From: a bacterium
GTDB lineage: Bacteria > Pseudomonadota > Alphaproteobacteria > SP197
Assembly: GCA_028821455.1 (NCBI GenBank)
Contig: JAPPGE010000082.1
Location: forward strand, 62,001 to 126,000
DNA: 64,000 bases
Direction of reading: 5' to 3'
A program made the translations under genes and the position numbers. Below, piece after piece: positions 37,805 through 47,107 of this stretch. The notes beneath the pieces are model-generated. The model was given only the letters and a program-made list of their open reading frames with translations, was not told where the DNA came from and did not search any database. Numbering within the stretch: position 1 is the first letter of the stretch; each line of letters starts with the position of its first letter.

Positions 37805-38518
37805 ATGCTGAGAGCAGTCGTTGCAGCTGTGTTCCTGTTCACGTTGACGCCCGCGGTGGCGGACGATCAGCCGATGAACAGGACCGATGTCGAAGCGATC
37901 ATTGAAGACTACCTCACTCGCAATCCGGAAATTGTCATCCGGGCGCTGGAAGCGTGGGAACGCCTGCGCGAAGAACGCGAAGCGGAAGCGGCAATTCAGG
38001 CCATTGCCCGTTTCGATGCCGACATTCATCACGATCCCGATACACCGTGGGGAGGCGATCCTGACGGCGAGATCGTGATCGTCGAATTCTTCGACTACCG
38101 GTGTGGCTATTGCCGCATGAGCGCGCCCGGTCTTTTCGCTGTCAGGGACGCGGTTCCCGGCGCCAAGGTGATCTACAAGGAGTTTCCGATTCTGGGGGAG
38201 GACTCCCTGCGTGCTGCAAAGGCGGCCCTGGCAGCCCGCAAGCAGGGACTCTACGAGGCTTACCATCAGGTTCTCATGCTCGAGGGAGAAGACTACAGCG
38301 AGGCCGGTCTCATGGCGCTGGCGCAATCGGTGGGTCTCGACACCGGGCGCCTGAGCGCCGACATGAAGGATCCCGCCATCGAGGCCTATCTCGAGCGGAC
38401 CCACCAGCTGGCCAGCGCAATCGGAATCAACGGCACGCCGGCATTCATCATCAACGGTGAACTCTATCCCGGCGCCATCAGGCCGGGGGACTTCGAGATC
38501 ATTCTCGGCATCGAATAG
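37805..38518 (+). CDS. Periplasmic DsbA family protein (Com1/ScsC-like)
   Basis: A 237-residue exported protein: signal peptide about 1-19 with cleavage near AVA-DDQ. An N-terminal helical segment (DVEAIIEDYLTRNPEIVIRALE) like the oligomerising region of Com1/ScsC proteins precedes a thioredoxin fold with CGYC in FFDYRCGYCRMSAPGL and the cis-Pro loop NGTPAFIING. It probably handles disulfide formation or isomerisation with the anchored neighbour. Confidence 0.9.
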   Translation: MLRAVVAAVFLFTLTPAVADDQPMNRTDVEAIIEDYLTRNPEIVIRALEAWERLREEREAEAAIQAIARFDADIHHDPDTPWGGDPDGEIVIVEFFDYRCGYCRMSAPGLFAVRDAVPGAKVIYKEFPILGEDSLRAAKAALAARKQGLYEAYHQVLMLEGEDYSEAGLMALAQSVGLDTGRLSADMKDPAIEAYLERTHQLASAIGINGTPAFIINGELYPGAIRPGDFEIILGIE

Positions 38519-38542
38519 GACCCGTCCCCCGGCCTTCGCCTG

Positions 38543-40984
38543 ATGAAGGGTCTGAGCGATGATCTTCAGGTAGTGTCACCCGGGCCGGAACCATGCGACC
38601 GGCCTTCACCATCCTTGCCGGAAACCGTCGGCCGCTGGTTCATGGATCGTGGCTGGCAACCCCGACGGCACCAGCTTGACACCCTTGCCGCGATGACGCG
38701 TGGCCGCTCCTGTCTTGTCATCGCACCAACCGGTGGCGGCAAGACCATGGCAGGGTTTCTCTTTTCCCTGACCGACCTTGCTGCTGCATGCGGCAACGGA
38801 TTGCATACCCTCTATGTGGCGCCGTTGAAGGCTCTCTGTGTCGACATGGCGCGCAATCTCGGCGCCGTCGTTGACGAGACCGGCATAGCCGCGAGGGTCG
38901 AGACCCGCACCGGCGATACGCCACAGGCTCGCCGTCGCCGGCAGCGCAGCGATCCGCCCGACATCCTGCTTACCACACCCGAATCCGTCGCCCTTCTGAT
39001 CTCCTGGCCGGAAGCAGGCAGCATTTTCGGCAATCTCCGGGTTGTCGTTGTTGATGAAATCCACGAACTGGCCGGAACAAAGCGGGGCGATCAGCTGGCG
39101 CTCGCCCTGACGCGTCTCTCGGCATTGTCACCGGGCCACCGCCGTATCGGTCTCTCCGCCACCGTGGCCGAACCGGTGAAGCTCGCAAGCTATCTCGATG
39201 ATGGCGCCGGTGTCATGGTCGTCAGGGCCGATGGCGGAGCTTCCCCCGACATCACCATCATGGAGACCGGCAACCGCATCCCACTTGCCGGACACACCGC
39301 ACGGCATGCCGTGCCGGACATCTATCGTGCGATCCGCGACGTCGGCACCGCCCTCGTCTTCGTCAACACGCGCAGTCAGGCCGAGCGCGTGTTCCAGGAT
39401 CTCTGGGAGATCAATGACGACAACCTCGGTATCGCCCTTCACCACGGCTCCCTGGCCCGCGAGCAGAGACTGAAAGTCGAGTCGGCGATGGCCGAAGGAT
39501 CGTTGCGGGCCGTGGTGGCGACCTCGACACTCGATCTCGGTGTCGACTGGGGAGCGGTCGATTTGGTCGTCCAGATCGGTGCCCCGAAGGGCGTGGCCCG
39601 CATGCTGCAGCGCATTGGCCGGGCCCGCCACCGCATGGACGAACCCTCAAAAGCCTTGCTGGTGCCGGCCAACCGCTTCGAACTCCTGGAGTGTCAGGCG
39701 GTTCTCGATGCCATAGGAGAGGGCGTCCTTGACGGCGCTCCACGGGAGCGCGGCGGCATTGATGTTCTTGCCCAGCACGTCCTTGCAACCGCTGCCAGCG
39801 GGCCCTTTCATCCCGACACCCTCTACCGCGATGTGATCAGGGCTGCTCCCTATGAGAGCCTCGAACGCAGCCTGTTCGACCGGATTGTGGACTATGTTGC
39901 CACGGGCGGTTATGCGCTCGTGGCCTACGAGCGGTTCCGGCGCCTCACGGCATGCGACGATGGGACGTTGCGTATTGCCGACGAAGCGACGGCGCGACGT
40001 TTTCGCATGAACGCGGGCACCATCGTCGAGGATGCCAAGCTGAAGGTGCGGATGAAGAGCGGCAAGGTCATCGGCGAGGTCGAGGAACACTTCATGCTTG
40101 GCCTTTCCCCTGGCGAGACCTTTGCCTTTGCCGGCGAGGTCTGGGCGCTCATCGGCATCAGGCAGACTGATGCGATTGTCACGAGGGCGCGTGGCGGAGA
40201 GCCGCGTGTGCCGATTTATGGCGGCGGTTCCTTTCCTCCCACCACCAACGTTGCCGGTTTCTTGAGAAAGATCATGGCGGAACCGGATCGCCGCGCCGTC
40301 CTTCCTGAAGACGTGAGGGAATGGCTCGACTTCCAGGCGGAGTTTTCGGTCCTGCCCGGTGTCGATGATCTCCTTGTCGAGACCTTTCCCCGCGCCGACA
40401 AGGTGTTTCTCGTCGCCTACCCATTCGAGGGGAGGCCCGCGCACCAGACCCTGGGCATGCTGATGACAAGGCGCATGGAGCGCATGGGAGCCGGACCTCT
40501 GGGGTTTGTCGCCAATGACTATGCCCTTGCCATCTGGAGTCTCCGGCATGTCGGGGATATCTCGGCTCTCATCGACGAGTCGCTCCTGCTGGAGGACCTC
40601 GACGACTGGCTCGCCGGATCCAGCCTCCTGAAACGGTCCTTCCGCAAGGTGGCCACGGTGGCCGGACTCATAGAGCGCCAGCATCCCGGCTATCGCAAGA
40701 CCGGGCGCCAGGTCACGTTCTCCACCGACCTCATCTATGATGTGCTGCATCGCCATGAGCCCGACCATGTCCTTCTCGAGGCTGCAAGAAAGGAAGCCAT
40801 GGACACACTTCTGGAAACCCGGCGCCTCGAAGACATGCTGGTGAGAGTGAGGGGACGCATTCTCCAGCGTGACCTTGACACGGTCTCGCCCCTTGCCCTT
40901 CCGGTGATGCTCGAGGTCGGACGCCAGATGGTGGCCTCCTCGGCCCTCGACGATCTCATCGAAGCATTTGGCGGCGAACCGTGA
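38543..40984 (+). CDS. Ligase-associated DEXH-box DNA helicase (Lhr-like)
   Basis: An 813-residue superfamily 2 helicase: Walker A APTGGGKT (61-68), DEIH (171-174), LSATVAEP (motif III), motif VI QRIGRARHR, then the long Lhr-type winged-helix and C-terminal region. In many bacteria this helicase is encoded with an ATP-dependent DNA ligase, an exonuclease and the PdeM phosphoesterase as a DNA-damage response set. Here only PdeM follows, overlapping by four bases. The first ATG (38543) has no clear ribosome-binding site. Confidence 0.93.
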   Translation: MKGLSDDLQVVSPGPEPCDRPSPSLPETVGRWFMDRGWQPRRHQLDTLAAMTRGRSCLVIAPTGGGKTMAGFLFSLTDLAAACGNGLHTLYVAPLKALCVDMARNLGAVVDETGIAARVETRTGDTPQARRRRQRSDPPDILLTTPESVALLISWPEAGSIFGNLRVVVVDEIHELAGTKRGDQLALALTRLSALSPGHRRIGLSATVAEPVKLASYLDDGAGVMVVRADGGASPDITIMETGNRIPLAGHTARHAVPDIYRAIRDVGTALVFVNTRSQAERVFQDLWEINDDNLGIALHHGSLAREQRLKVESAMAEGSLRAVVATSTLDLGVDWGAVDLVVQIGAPKGVARMLQRIGRARHRMDEPSKALLVPANRFELLECQAVLDAIGEGVLDGAPRERGGIDVLAQHVLATAASGPFHPDTLYRDVIRAAPYESLERSLFDRIVDYVATGGYALVAYERFRRLTACDDGTLRIADEATARRFRMNAGTIVEDAKLKVRMKSGKVIGEVEEHFMLGLSPGETFAFAGEVWALIGIRQTDAIVTRARGGEPRVPIYGGGSFPPTTNVAGFLRKIMAEPDRRAVLPEDVREWLDFQAEFSVLPGVDDLLVETFPRADKVFLVAYPFEGRPAHQTLGMLMTRRMERMGAGPLGFVANDYALAIWSLRHVGDISALIDESLLLEDLDDWLAGSSLLKRSFRKVATVAGLIERQHPGYRKTGRQVTFSTDLIYDVLHRHEPDHVLLEAARKEAMDTLLETRRLEDMLVRVRGRILQRDLDTVSPLALPVMLEVGRQMVASSALDDLIEAFGGEP

Positions 40985-41667
40985 TCGTCAATGGCGTGGT
41001 GCTGCAGCCGGACCCCGCCGGAGTCCTCCACTGGGCCGAAGCGCGCCTGCTGGCAGTCGCCGACCTCCATCTCGGGAAGGGGAAGGCCTTTGCCCGTCAC
41101 GGATCGCTGCTGCCTCCCCATGACACGAAGGCCACCATCCGGCATCTGGCTGAGGTCGTCACCCGTCTTGAACCCGAGTGTGTCGTCTGTCTCGGCGACA
41201 GCTTTCACGACCGCGAGGCTGCCTCGGAACTGGAGCAGGCCTCACTCACGGCACTGGAGGATCTGGTACGCGGGCGCGACTGGATCTGGATTGCCGGCAA
41301 TCACGACCCGGTTCCGCCTGCCATGCTCTCCGGGCGCTCCATGGAGACATTCACGATAGGCAGGCTGACGTTCCGCCACGTACCGTCATGCGCTATGGTG
41401 GCGGGCGAGGTCTCGGGTCATCTCCATCCTTCGGCCGTCATTGCCCCGAAGGGGACGAGAATTCGACGCCGCTGCTTTGCTAGCGACGGGAGGCGGGTCA
41501 TTTTGCCGGCCTTTGGCGCCTATGCGGGCGGGCTTGATGTTCACGAAAGGGCTTTTTCCGGACTGTTCCCCGCGGGTTTCGATGTCTGGCTTGTCGGGGG
41601 CAAGGAGATGCGGCGCATCCCGGGGGACCGTCTGGTCCGGCCCGCATGGATTGAACGTGACCGGTGA
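40981..41667 (+). CDS. pdeM: Ligase-associated DNA damage response endonuclease PdeM
   Basis: A 228-residue calcineurin-like phosphoesterase: Asp28-x-His30 in VADLHLGKG, GDSFHD, GNHDP and GHLHP supply the dimetal site. It starts at a GTG overlapping the helicase stop (GTGA). This two-gene order is the conserved half of the ligase-associated repair operon. Confidence 0.93.
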   Translation: MIVNGVVLQPDPAGVLHWAEARLLAVADLHLGKGKAFARHGSLLPPHDTKATIRHLAEVVTRLEPECVVCLGDSFHDREAASELEQASLTALEDLVRGRDWIWIAGNHDPVPPAMLSGRSMETFTIGRLTFRHVPSCAMVAGEVSGHLHPSAVIAPKGTRIRRRCFASDGRRVILPAFGAYAGGLDVHERAFSGLFPAGFDVWLVGGKEMRRIPGDRLVRPAWIERDR

Positions 41668-41680
41668 GGAGATGCGGCAC

Positions 41681-42349
41681 ATGACCAACGCGCAACCACA
41701 TCCACCGGAACAGCCCAGACGCAGGATATGGGCGCGCCTGCGGGCCTACTTCATCACCGGCATCATCGTTGTGGCGCCTTTGGCCCTGACGGTCTACCTC
41801 GTCACGTTCATCGTCGGATTCATCGACGAGAACGTGCTGCCGCTGCTGGGCGAGACCTGGAATCCGGAAAACTACCTGCCCTTTGCCGTGCCCGGCATCG
41901 GAGTGGCCATCTTCGTGGTCGCCATCACCCTCATCGGCTGGATGGCGACCGGACTGATCGGCCGCACCGTGGTCAGCATGGGAGAACGTCTGCTCGAACG
42001 CATGCCGATTGTCCGATCGGTCTATTCGGTGTTCAAGCAGATCTTCGAAACCGTCTTTTCACACGATTCCAGAGCCTTTCGCGATGTCGTGCTGATCTCG
42101 TGGCCGCGACCGGGATGCTGGGCGGTGGGGTTCGCCACCGGATCCGCGAAAGGGGAGGTGGGGGACGCCATCGGCGACGACGTGGTCAATGTCTTCCTGC
42201 CGACAACACCCAATCCGACGTCCGGCTACCTCCTGTTTCTGCCCAAGAAGGACGTGATCTTCCTCGACATGACCGTCGAACAGGGCATCAAGCTGGTGAT
42301 TTCCGGTGGCGTGGTGACGCCCGAAATGGTGGCCGCCAACAGCCGCTGA
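41681..42349 (+). CDS. DUF502 family membrane protein
   Basis: A 222-residue inner-membrane protein with two N-terminal helices (YFITGIIVVAPLALTVYLV and VAIFVVAITLIGWM) and the conserved stretch ERMPIVRSVYSVFKQIFETV typical of DUF502. A soluble C-terminal part (VFLPTTPNPTSGYLLFLPKKDV) completes the family pattern. The ATG at 41681 is 9 bases after GAGGAG. Function of the family is unknown. Confidence 0.9.
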   Translation: MTNAQPHPPEQPRRRIWARLRAYFITGIIVVAPLALTVYLVTFIVGFIDENVLPLLGETWNPENYLPFAVPGIGVAIFVVAITLIGWMATGLIGRTVVSMGERLLERMPIVRSVYSVFKQIFETVFSHDSRAFRDVVLISWPRPGCWAVGFATGSAKGEVGDAIGDDVVNVFLPTTPNPTSGYLLFLPKKDVIFLDMTVEQGIKLVISGGVVTPEMVAANSR

Positions 42350-43077
42350 CCAGCCCCGACCCTCACCTCGAGGCCGATTACGCACGTGCACTGCAGCCGC
42401 ACAACCGATGCCTATCTCGCACCCGGCGCCACCCCGACTGCACATTGTCGGAGATCCGCACCCTTGTCCCGTCTATCTTCAGGTTCGCCTGGTTCGGATC
42501 GTTACACTGCTGCTCTTTCCTTCCGGGGCCGACTATGGTCTGAGTGCCAGTGAAACGTGCGTGGTGGCAACGGCGGTCCGGTTTCTCCGGAAAATTGGCG
42601 ATAACGGGGTCTTTGACAAACCGGCAGGCTGCCGATGAACAGGCTCATCGTGAAGCCGACTCCGCATATCGGCGCAATCCCATAGACTTGCGTTCAGGTC
42701 ACCACTTACGAGCGGCCTGAGCGCAGGTTGGCATGCGCGACGGGCCACGCAACGGCGACGGCACACGCGCGGCTGACGTCTGCGGAAAGACGTCAGGGCC
42801 CATGTGGCGGGCGCCGGGAAACGCTCCAATGCCACGGTCTCATATTTGGAGAAAAGGGGGACCTGGCGGCAATTCTGAAGAAGATTCCTCCCGGCTCGTC
42901 GGGGCATGGGACCGCAAGCACACGCGGAACACGCGCGCGCAGTGACGGGAGGCCGTCTGGAACCCATTGCTCCTGTTACCTATATCAGACGTTGCCGGCG
43001 CGGCCCTGGCGAGCGGCATCGCCGCGCCCGGGTCCTGCTGGTTGCTTTTCTGATGCCTGCTTGGCGATCGGCGGCCC
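42350..43077. other. Long non-coding stretch
   Basis: In this 728-base stretch I see no gene with family-like sequence, no tRNA and no coherent ribosome-binding site. The main structure is the hairpin at 42773-42796. It should hold the 3' end of the DUF502 transcript and the antiporter promoter. A small RNA is possible but not shown. Confidence 0.45.
42773..42796. other. Perfect 8-base-pair hairpin
   Basis: CTGACGTC-TGCGGAAA-GACGTCAG. Perfect arms with an 8-base loop, in the middle of the long gene-free stretch. No T-run follows on either strand, so an operator or structured RNA is as likely as a terminator. Confidence 0.5.
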
Positions 43078-44052
43078 ATGATGCTTCTCTCCCTCGTCGT
43101 CGGTTTCATGCTCCTCTTTGCCGGAGGAGAGATGGTGGTTCGGGGCGCTGTCGCGCTCGCCCGTCGCTTCGAGGTCTCGCCGATGGTGATCGGCCTTACC
43201 ATAGTCGGCTTCGGCACGTCCCTGCCCGAACTGCTGGTCAGCGTCAACGCTGCATTGACCGGTGCGCCTGGCATCGCGGTTGGCAACGTGATCGGTAGCA
43301 ACCTGGCGAACATGATGCTGATCCTCGGGGTCGCGGCGCTGGTCTTCCCCCTGGCGGTCAATCCGGGTGCCGTGCGCCGTGACAGCCTGTTCATGGCGGC
43401 ATTCACCGCAATCTTCATCATCGTTGCCCTTGGCGGTTCGGCGGATCGTTACGAAGGCGCGCTGATGCTCGCGGCGCTCGTGGGCTATGTCGTACTGTCG
43501 CTGTGGCAGGACGCCAGGGTCAGCAACGGAGCGTCACAGCTTCACCGCGAGGAAGCGGATTCGATGACCGGACTGCCCACGCGTCTCTGGCTGATGGTCC
43601 TGTTTGTTGTTGGCGGGTTGCTGTCAGTCGTTGTCGGAGCGGACCACCTGGTCGGCGGAGCGACCGCGCTGGCACGTGATGCCGGGGTGCCGGACGAGGT
43701 GATCGGGCTCACCCTTGTCGCTGTCGGCACGTCGTTGCCGGAAGTCGCCACTGCGATTGTCGCCGCCTATCGCAGACATGCCGACATCTGTATCGGCAAT
43801 GTCATCGGCAGCAACATCTTCAACCTGTTCGGCATCCTCGGCATCACCGCCCTCGCGGCGCCCGTACCCTTTTCCGACAAGATCGTTGGTTTCGACCTCT
43901 GGGTGCTCGGCGCGATGACGCTTCTTCTGGTCCCGCTGCTGTTGACCGGCTGGCGTCTTGGGCGCAGGGAAGCGCTGTTGCTGTTGGCCTTGTACTGCGT
44001 TTACATCCTGTCCCAGTTCCAGGAATGGAATGACCTCACGGCGCCTGTCTAG
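43078..44052 (+). CDS. Calcium/sodium antiporter (CaCA family, YrbG-like)
   Basis: A 324-residue membrane protein with about ten helices in two inverted halves. Both alpha-repeats are present: VIGLTIVGFGTSLPELLVSVNAAL...GNVIGSNLAN and VIGLTLVAVGTSLPEVATAIVAAYRRHADICIGNVIGSNIFN, carrying the Glu residues that bind the cation. It probably exports Ca2+ in exchange for Na+ or H+. Confidence 0.93.
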   Translation: MMLLSLVVGFMLLFAGGEMVVRGAVALARRFEVSPMVIGLTIVGFGTSLPELLVSVNAALTGAPGIAVGNVIGSNLANMMLILGVAALVFPLAVNPGAVRRDSLFMAAFTAIFIIVALGGSADRYEGALMLAALVGYVVLSLWQDARVSNGASQLHREEADSMTGLPTRLWLMVLFVVGGLLSVVVGADHLVGGATALARDAGVPDEVIGLTLVAVGTSLPEVATAIVAAYRRHADICIGNVIGSNIFNLFGILGITALAAPVPFSDKIVGFDLWVLGAMTLLLVPLLLTGWRLGRREALLLLALYCVYILSQFQEWNDLTAPV

Positions 44053-44299
44053 GTGCCGAAATCCGACCGAGCCCATGAAAGTGACACAGTACAACCGTCC
44101 CGGAACTCGCCCTTCCAGATCGTGGTCCTTCCCCTGCAAGTCCGGTCGCGCAGCTTGAGGCCGGAAGACAATGGGGAAGCATGTCGGTACGTCGCGGTGC
44201 CGGGTGATTCGGCGGGTGAAATTCTGCTGCCCGTAGCGGTGATTTCATCGGGCAAGGCCGCCCGGAAGCCAGCCGGGACGACGATTCATCGCGATCCAC

Positions 44300-44671
44300 T
44301 CATGCCTGCTTGAGTGCCGGCCGGGTGTGGCTTGGATCGCGCTTTTTGGCTGGAAGGGATTCGGCGAACTTCGCGGCCCTGCCGAGCCAAACTGCAAGCT
44401 GATCGTCGGATGCGAAGCCCGCCGGCTCGACCAGCGCCCAGCCCTTCATCGTGCGCCCGTTCATGTCAGCAGGACGGGTATACGGTTCGGCCAGCGTTGC
44501 ATCGTGATTCTGCTTGTCGAGCCGTACGATCAGCGAACCCTTCCAGGCCGCAGCGCACATGTTGTCATGGATCATGAAGCAGGTGGTGCCGAACATCCTG
44601 CCCTCTGAGCACCCCTCCCGCCTGGAGAGAATCCGGCGCATCCGGTCGATCAGAACGTCGTCGCAGGTCAT
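44300..44671 (-). CDS. TfoX/Sxy N-terminal domain protein
   Basis: A 123-residue protein matching the TfoX_N fold: RMRRILSRREGCSEGRMFGTTCFMIHDNMCAAAW and MNGRTMKGWALVEPAG are typical. The ATG at 44671 follows AAGGAAGC. In gammaproteobacteria TfoX proteins regulate competence; stand-alone N-domains in alphaproteobacteria are of unknown role. Confidence 0.88.
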   Translation of the reverse strand: MTCDDVLIDRMRRILSRREGCSEGRMFGTTCFMIHDNMCAAAWKGSLIVRLDKQNHDATLAEPYTRPADMNGRTMKGWALVEPAGFASDDQLAVWLGRAAKFAESLPAKKRDPSHTRPALKQA

Positions 44672-45036
44672 GCTTCCTTCCTTCACATGGCCCCTCAATC
44701 CGGGAAGGAAATCAGGGCGTTGGCAACGTGCGCTACATTCGCAACTCCTGGTCCATGAACCTCGTGATTCACGGTCGTGCACCAGGTTTCACACCTTTGG
44801 CCATACCATCTCACCACGCTGGATGCCATGCGCACACTGCAGATCATTCTGGACACAACATTCGGCCGCACGGTCTGCCGGCTGCCATGCTGCAAAGTGA
44901 GCCGCCGATATGGATCGCGCTTCTCTTCGCTGCGTGATTCCACTGTTACGCGCCCGACCTCTCGCGCAGGCGGGGGAGGGGGACAGCCGGTCACGCGCTC
45001 CTTGTTTCGGCTTCTTCCGTCGGGAGGGGCACACCG
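44672..45036. other. Non-coding stretch before the nucleoside importer operon end
   Basis: This 365-base stretch lies upstream of the TfoX-like gene and downstream of the BMP importer operon, both on the minus strand. I see no recognisable gene, tRNA or strong terminator. A minus-strand frame across 44695-44994 has no recognisable family features. Confidence 0.4.
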
Positions 45037-46020
45037 CTATGGGCCCTGATGCTCCTTGACGAAGGGGCGGCCGAGGGCGCGGGGCGCGATGGAGCGGCCG
45101 AAGAAGCCCGCGAGCAGCACGACCGTCATCACGTACGGCAGGATCGAGACGAGTGCCACGGGCACCGGGCCGATGAGCGGCAGGTCCACTCCCTGGAGTC
45201 TGGGCGCGACCGTGTCCAGGAGGCCGAACAGCAGGCAGGCGAAGAGGACAGGAAGGGGCTTCCAACGCCCGAAGATGAGTGCTGCGAGCGCAAGGAAACC
45301 CTTGCCCGCACTCATCTCCCTCACGAAGCCCGCGCCGTGGGCGGTCGAGAGGTATGCGCCTGCAAGGCCGCACAGCAGGCCGGCTATGAGGATGCCGCGA
45401 TAGCGCAGCGCCGGCACCGACACGCCGACGCTGTCCACGGCCTCGGGCAGTTCGCCCGCAGCGCGAAGCCGAAGCCCGAAACGCGTGCGCCAGAGGAGCC
45501 ACCAGACCAGCGGGACCGACATGAAAGCCGCATAGACCAGCAGATTGTGGCCGGAAATCAGTTCCGCATAAAGCGGGCCCACAAGGGGAAGAGCGCGCAG
45601 AGTCTCGACAAGCGGAAGCGCGATGGGGGCGAAACGCTCTCCTGCGCCGAGTGCGGGCGTGTGGCCGCCATGGCGAAAGAGTGCATTCGCCACCACCACC
45701 GTCATGCCCAGGGCGAGGATGTTGATCGCTACGCCGGAGATGATCTGTTCGCCGCGATGGGTGATGCAGGCGAAGCCGTGAACCAACGCCAGGACTGTGG
45801 AGGATGCAAGCGCGGCCGCGAGACCTGCCCATGGGGAGCCGGACAGCGTGGTGAAGGCAGCGGCGGCGAAAGCGCCGGCCAGAAGCTTGCCCTCAAGGCC
45901 GATGTCGACGATTCCGGACCGTTCGGAAACGAGTCCCGCCATCGCGCAGAACATCAGCGGCGTCGCAAGCCGGGCCGTCCCGTCGAGGACCGCCAGGATG
46001 TCAATCCAGACCTCAACCAT
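45037..46020 (-). CDS. BMP-type (nucleoside class) ABC transporter permease, second subunit
   Basis: A 327-residue BPD_transp_2-type permease with about nine helices; VSERSGIVDIGLEGKLLAGAF and ISGVAINILALGMT are typical of NupQ/YufQ-like subunits. It overlaps the upstream permease by eight bases. Last gene of the importer operon. Confidence 0.92.
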   Translation of the reverse strand: MVEVWIDILAVLDGTARLATPLMFCAMAGLVSERSGIVDIGLEGKLLAGAFAAAAFTTLSGSPWAGLAAALASSTVLALVHGFACITHRGEQIISGVAINILALGMTVVVANALFRHGGHTPALGAGERFAPIALPLVETLRALPLVGPLYAELISGHNLLVYAAFMSVPLVWWLLWRTRFGLRLRAAGELPEAVDSVGVSVPALRYRGILIAGLLCGLAGAYLSTAHGAGFVREMSAGKGFLALAALIFGRWKPLPVLFACLLFGLLDTVAPRLQGVDLPLIGPVPVALVSILPYVMTVVLLAGFFGRSIAPRALGRPFVKEHQGP

Positions 46021-47107
46021 GATCGGGCCTCTGAGTGAGGAGCAGGCGCGCCAGCCAGGGCGTGAACATGTAGGCGAGAGCGCCTGAAAACAGGATCACG
46101 AGCCCTTGCATGACCAGGGTAAGCTCGTGAGTGATGGTTTCGAATTCGAAGTTGAGTTCCGCGCCGCCCTGGAAGAGCGCGCCGAAGAGAAGGCCCGCCG
46201 CGAGGATGCCAAGGGGATGATTGCGGCCCATGAGCGCCACCGCGATACCGGTAAATCCGTAGCCGGCGGAGAAGTTGAGCACCAGCTTGTGCTGAGCGCC
46301 GAGCACCTCGTTGAGCGCCATGCAACCGGCAAGCGCGCCGGAGATGGCCATGACGGCGACCACCACGCGGCGAACGGGAATACCGGCATAGCGAGCCGCT
46401 TCCTCGCCATGGCCGATGGCCCGGAGCGCATAGCCGAACTTGGTACGCCAGATCAGCACCCAGACCGCCGTGCTCGCCAGGAGAGCGAACACAAACGACA
46501 GGTTGAGCGGCGAGCGCGCGACCTCGAAGCCCAGCGTGTGAGCGATGTCGTGGAGGGCCGGCAGCCGTACGGTTTCACCGAACAGGCGGGTCTGCGGCGA
46601 TCCCTGGCCCGCCCGCATGATCGGTCCTGAAAGGAGCCACACCATCAGCCCGGATGCGAGAAAGTTGAACATGATCGTGGTGATGACGACATGGCTGCCG
46701 CGATAGGCCTGCAGCCAGCCGGGCACCGCCGCCCATGCCGCGCCGAAGGACGCAGCGCCCGCAATCGCAACCAGTGTGACGATCAAGCCCGGCAGTGCCG
46801 TCTCGAGCGAAAGACAGGCGAGCGCGACGCCGAGACCGCCGAGGAGCGCCTGGCCCTCGGCGCCGATGTTGAACAGCCGAGCCTGGAAGGCGATGGCGGC
46901 GGCGAGACCCGTGAAGATGAAGTTGGTCGCGTAGTAGAGCGTGTAGCCCAGCGAACTCGGCGCAAAGGCGCCCTGCAACAACACGGCAAGCACCTCCAGC
47001 GGATCCTCGCCGACCAGAGCCACCACGACGGCCGTCGCCAGCAGCGCGAGCGCGAGATTGACGAGAGGCAGGACACCGATATCGAACCAGCGCGGCAGGT
47101 TCGTCAT
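46013..47107 (-). CDS. BMP-type (nucleoside class) ABC transporter permease, first subunit
   Basis: A 364-residue BPD_transp_2-type permease. FTGLAAAIAFQARLFNIGAEGQALLGGLG and GYGFTGIAVALMGRNHPLG are signatures of NupP/YufP-like subunits. The ATG at 47107 overlaps the ATPase stop (ATGA). Confidence 0.93.
   Translation of the reverse strand: MTNLPRWFDIGVLPLVNLALALLATAVVVALVGEDPLEVLAVLLQGAFAPSSLGYTLYYATNFIFTGLAAAIAFQARLFNIGAEGQALLGGLGVALACLSLETALPGLIVTLVAIAGAASFGAAWAAVPGWLQAYRGSHVVITTIMFNFLASGLMVWLLSGPIMRAGQGSPQTRLFGETVRLPALHDIAHTLGFEVARSPLNLSFVFALLASTAVWVLIWRTKFGYALRAIGHGEEAARYAGIPVRRVVVAVMAISGALAGCMALNEVLGAQHKLVLNFSAGYGFTGIAVALMGRNHPLGILAAGLLFGALFQGGAELNFEFETITHELTLVMQGLVILFSGALAYMFTPWLARLLLTQRPDHG

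Noticed and set aside
42533-42967. 144-codon minus-strand frame in the gene-free stretch
   Set aside because: Arg/Pro/Cys-rich, no ribosome-binding site and no recognisable domain.
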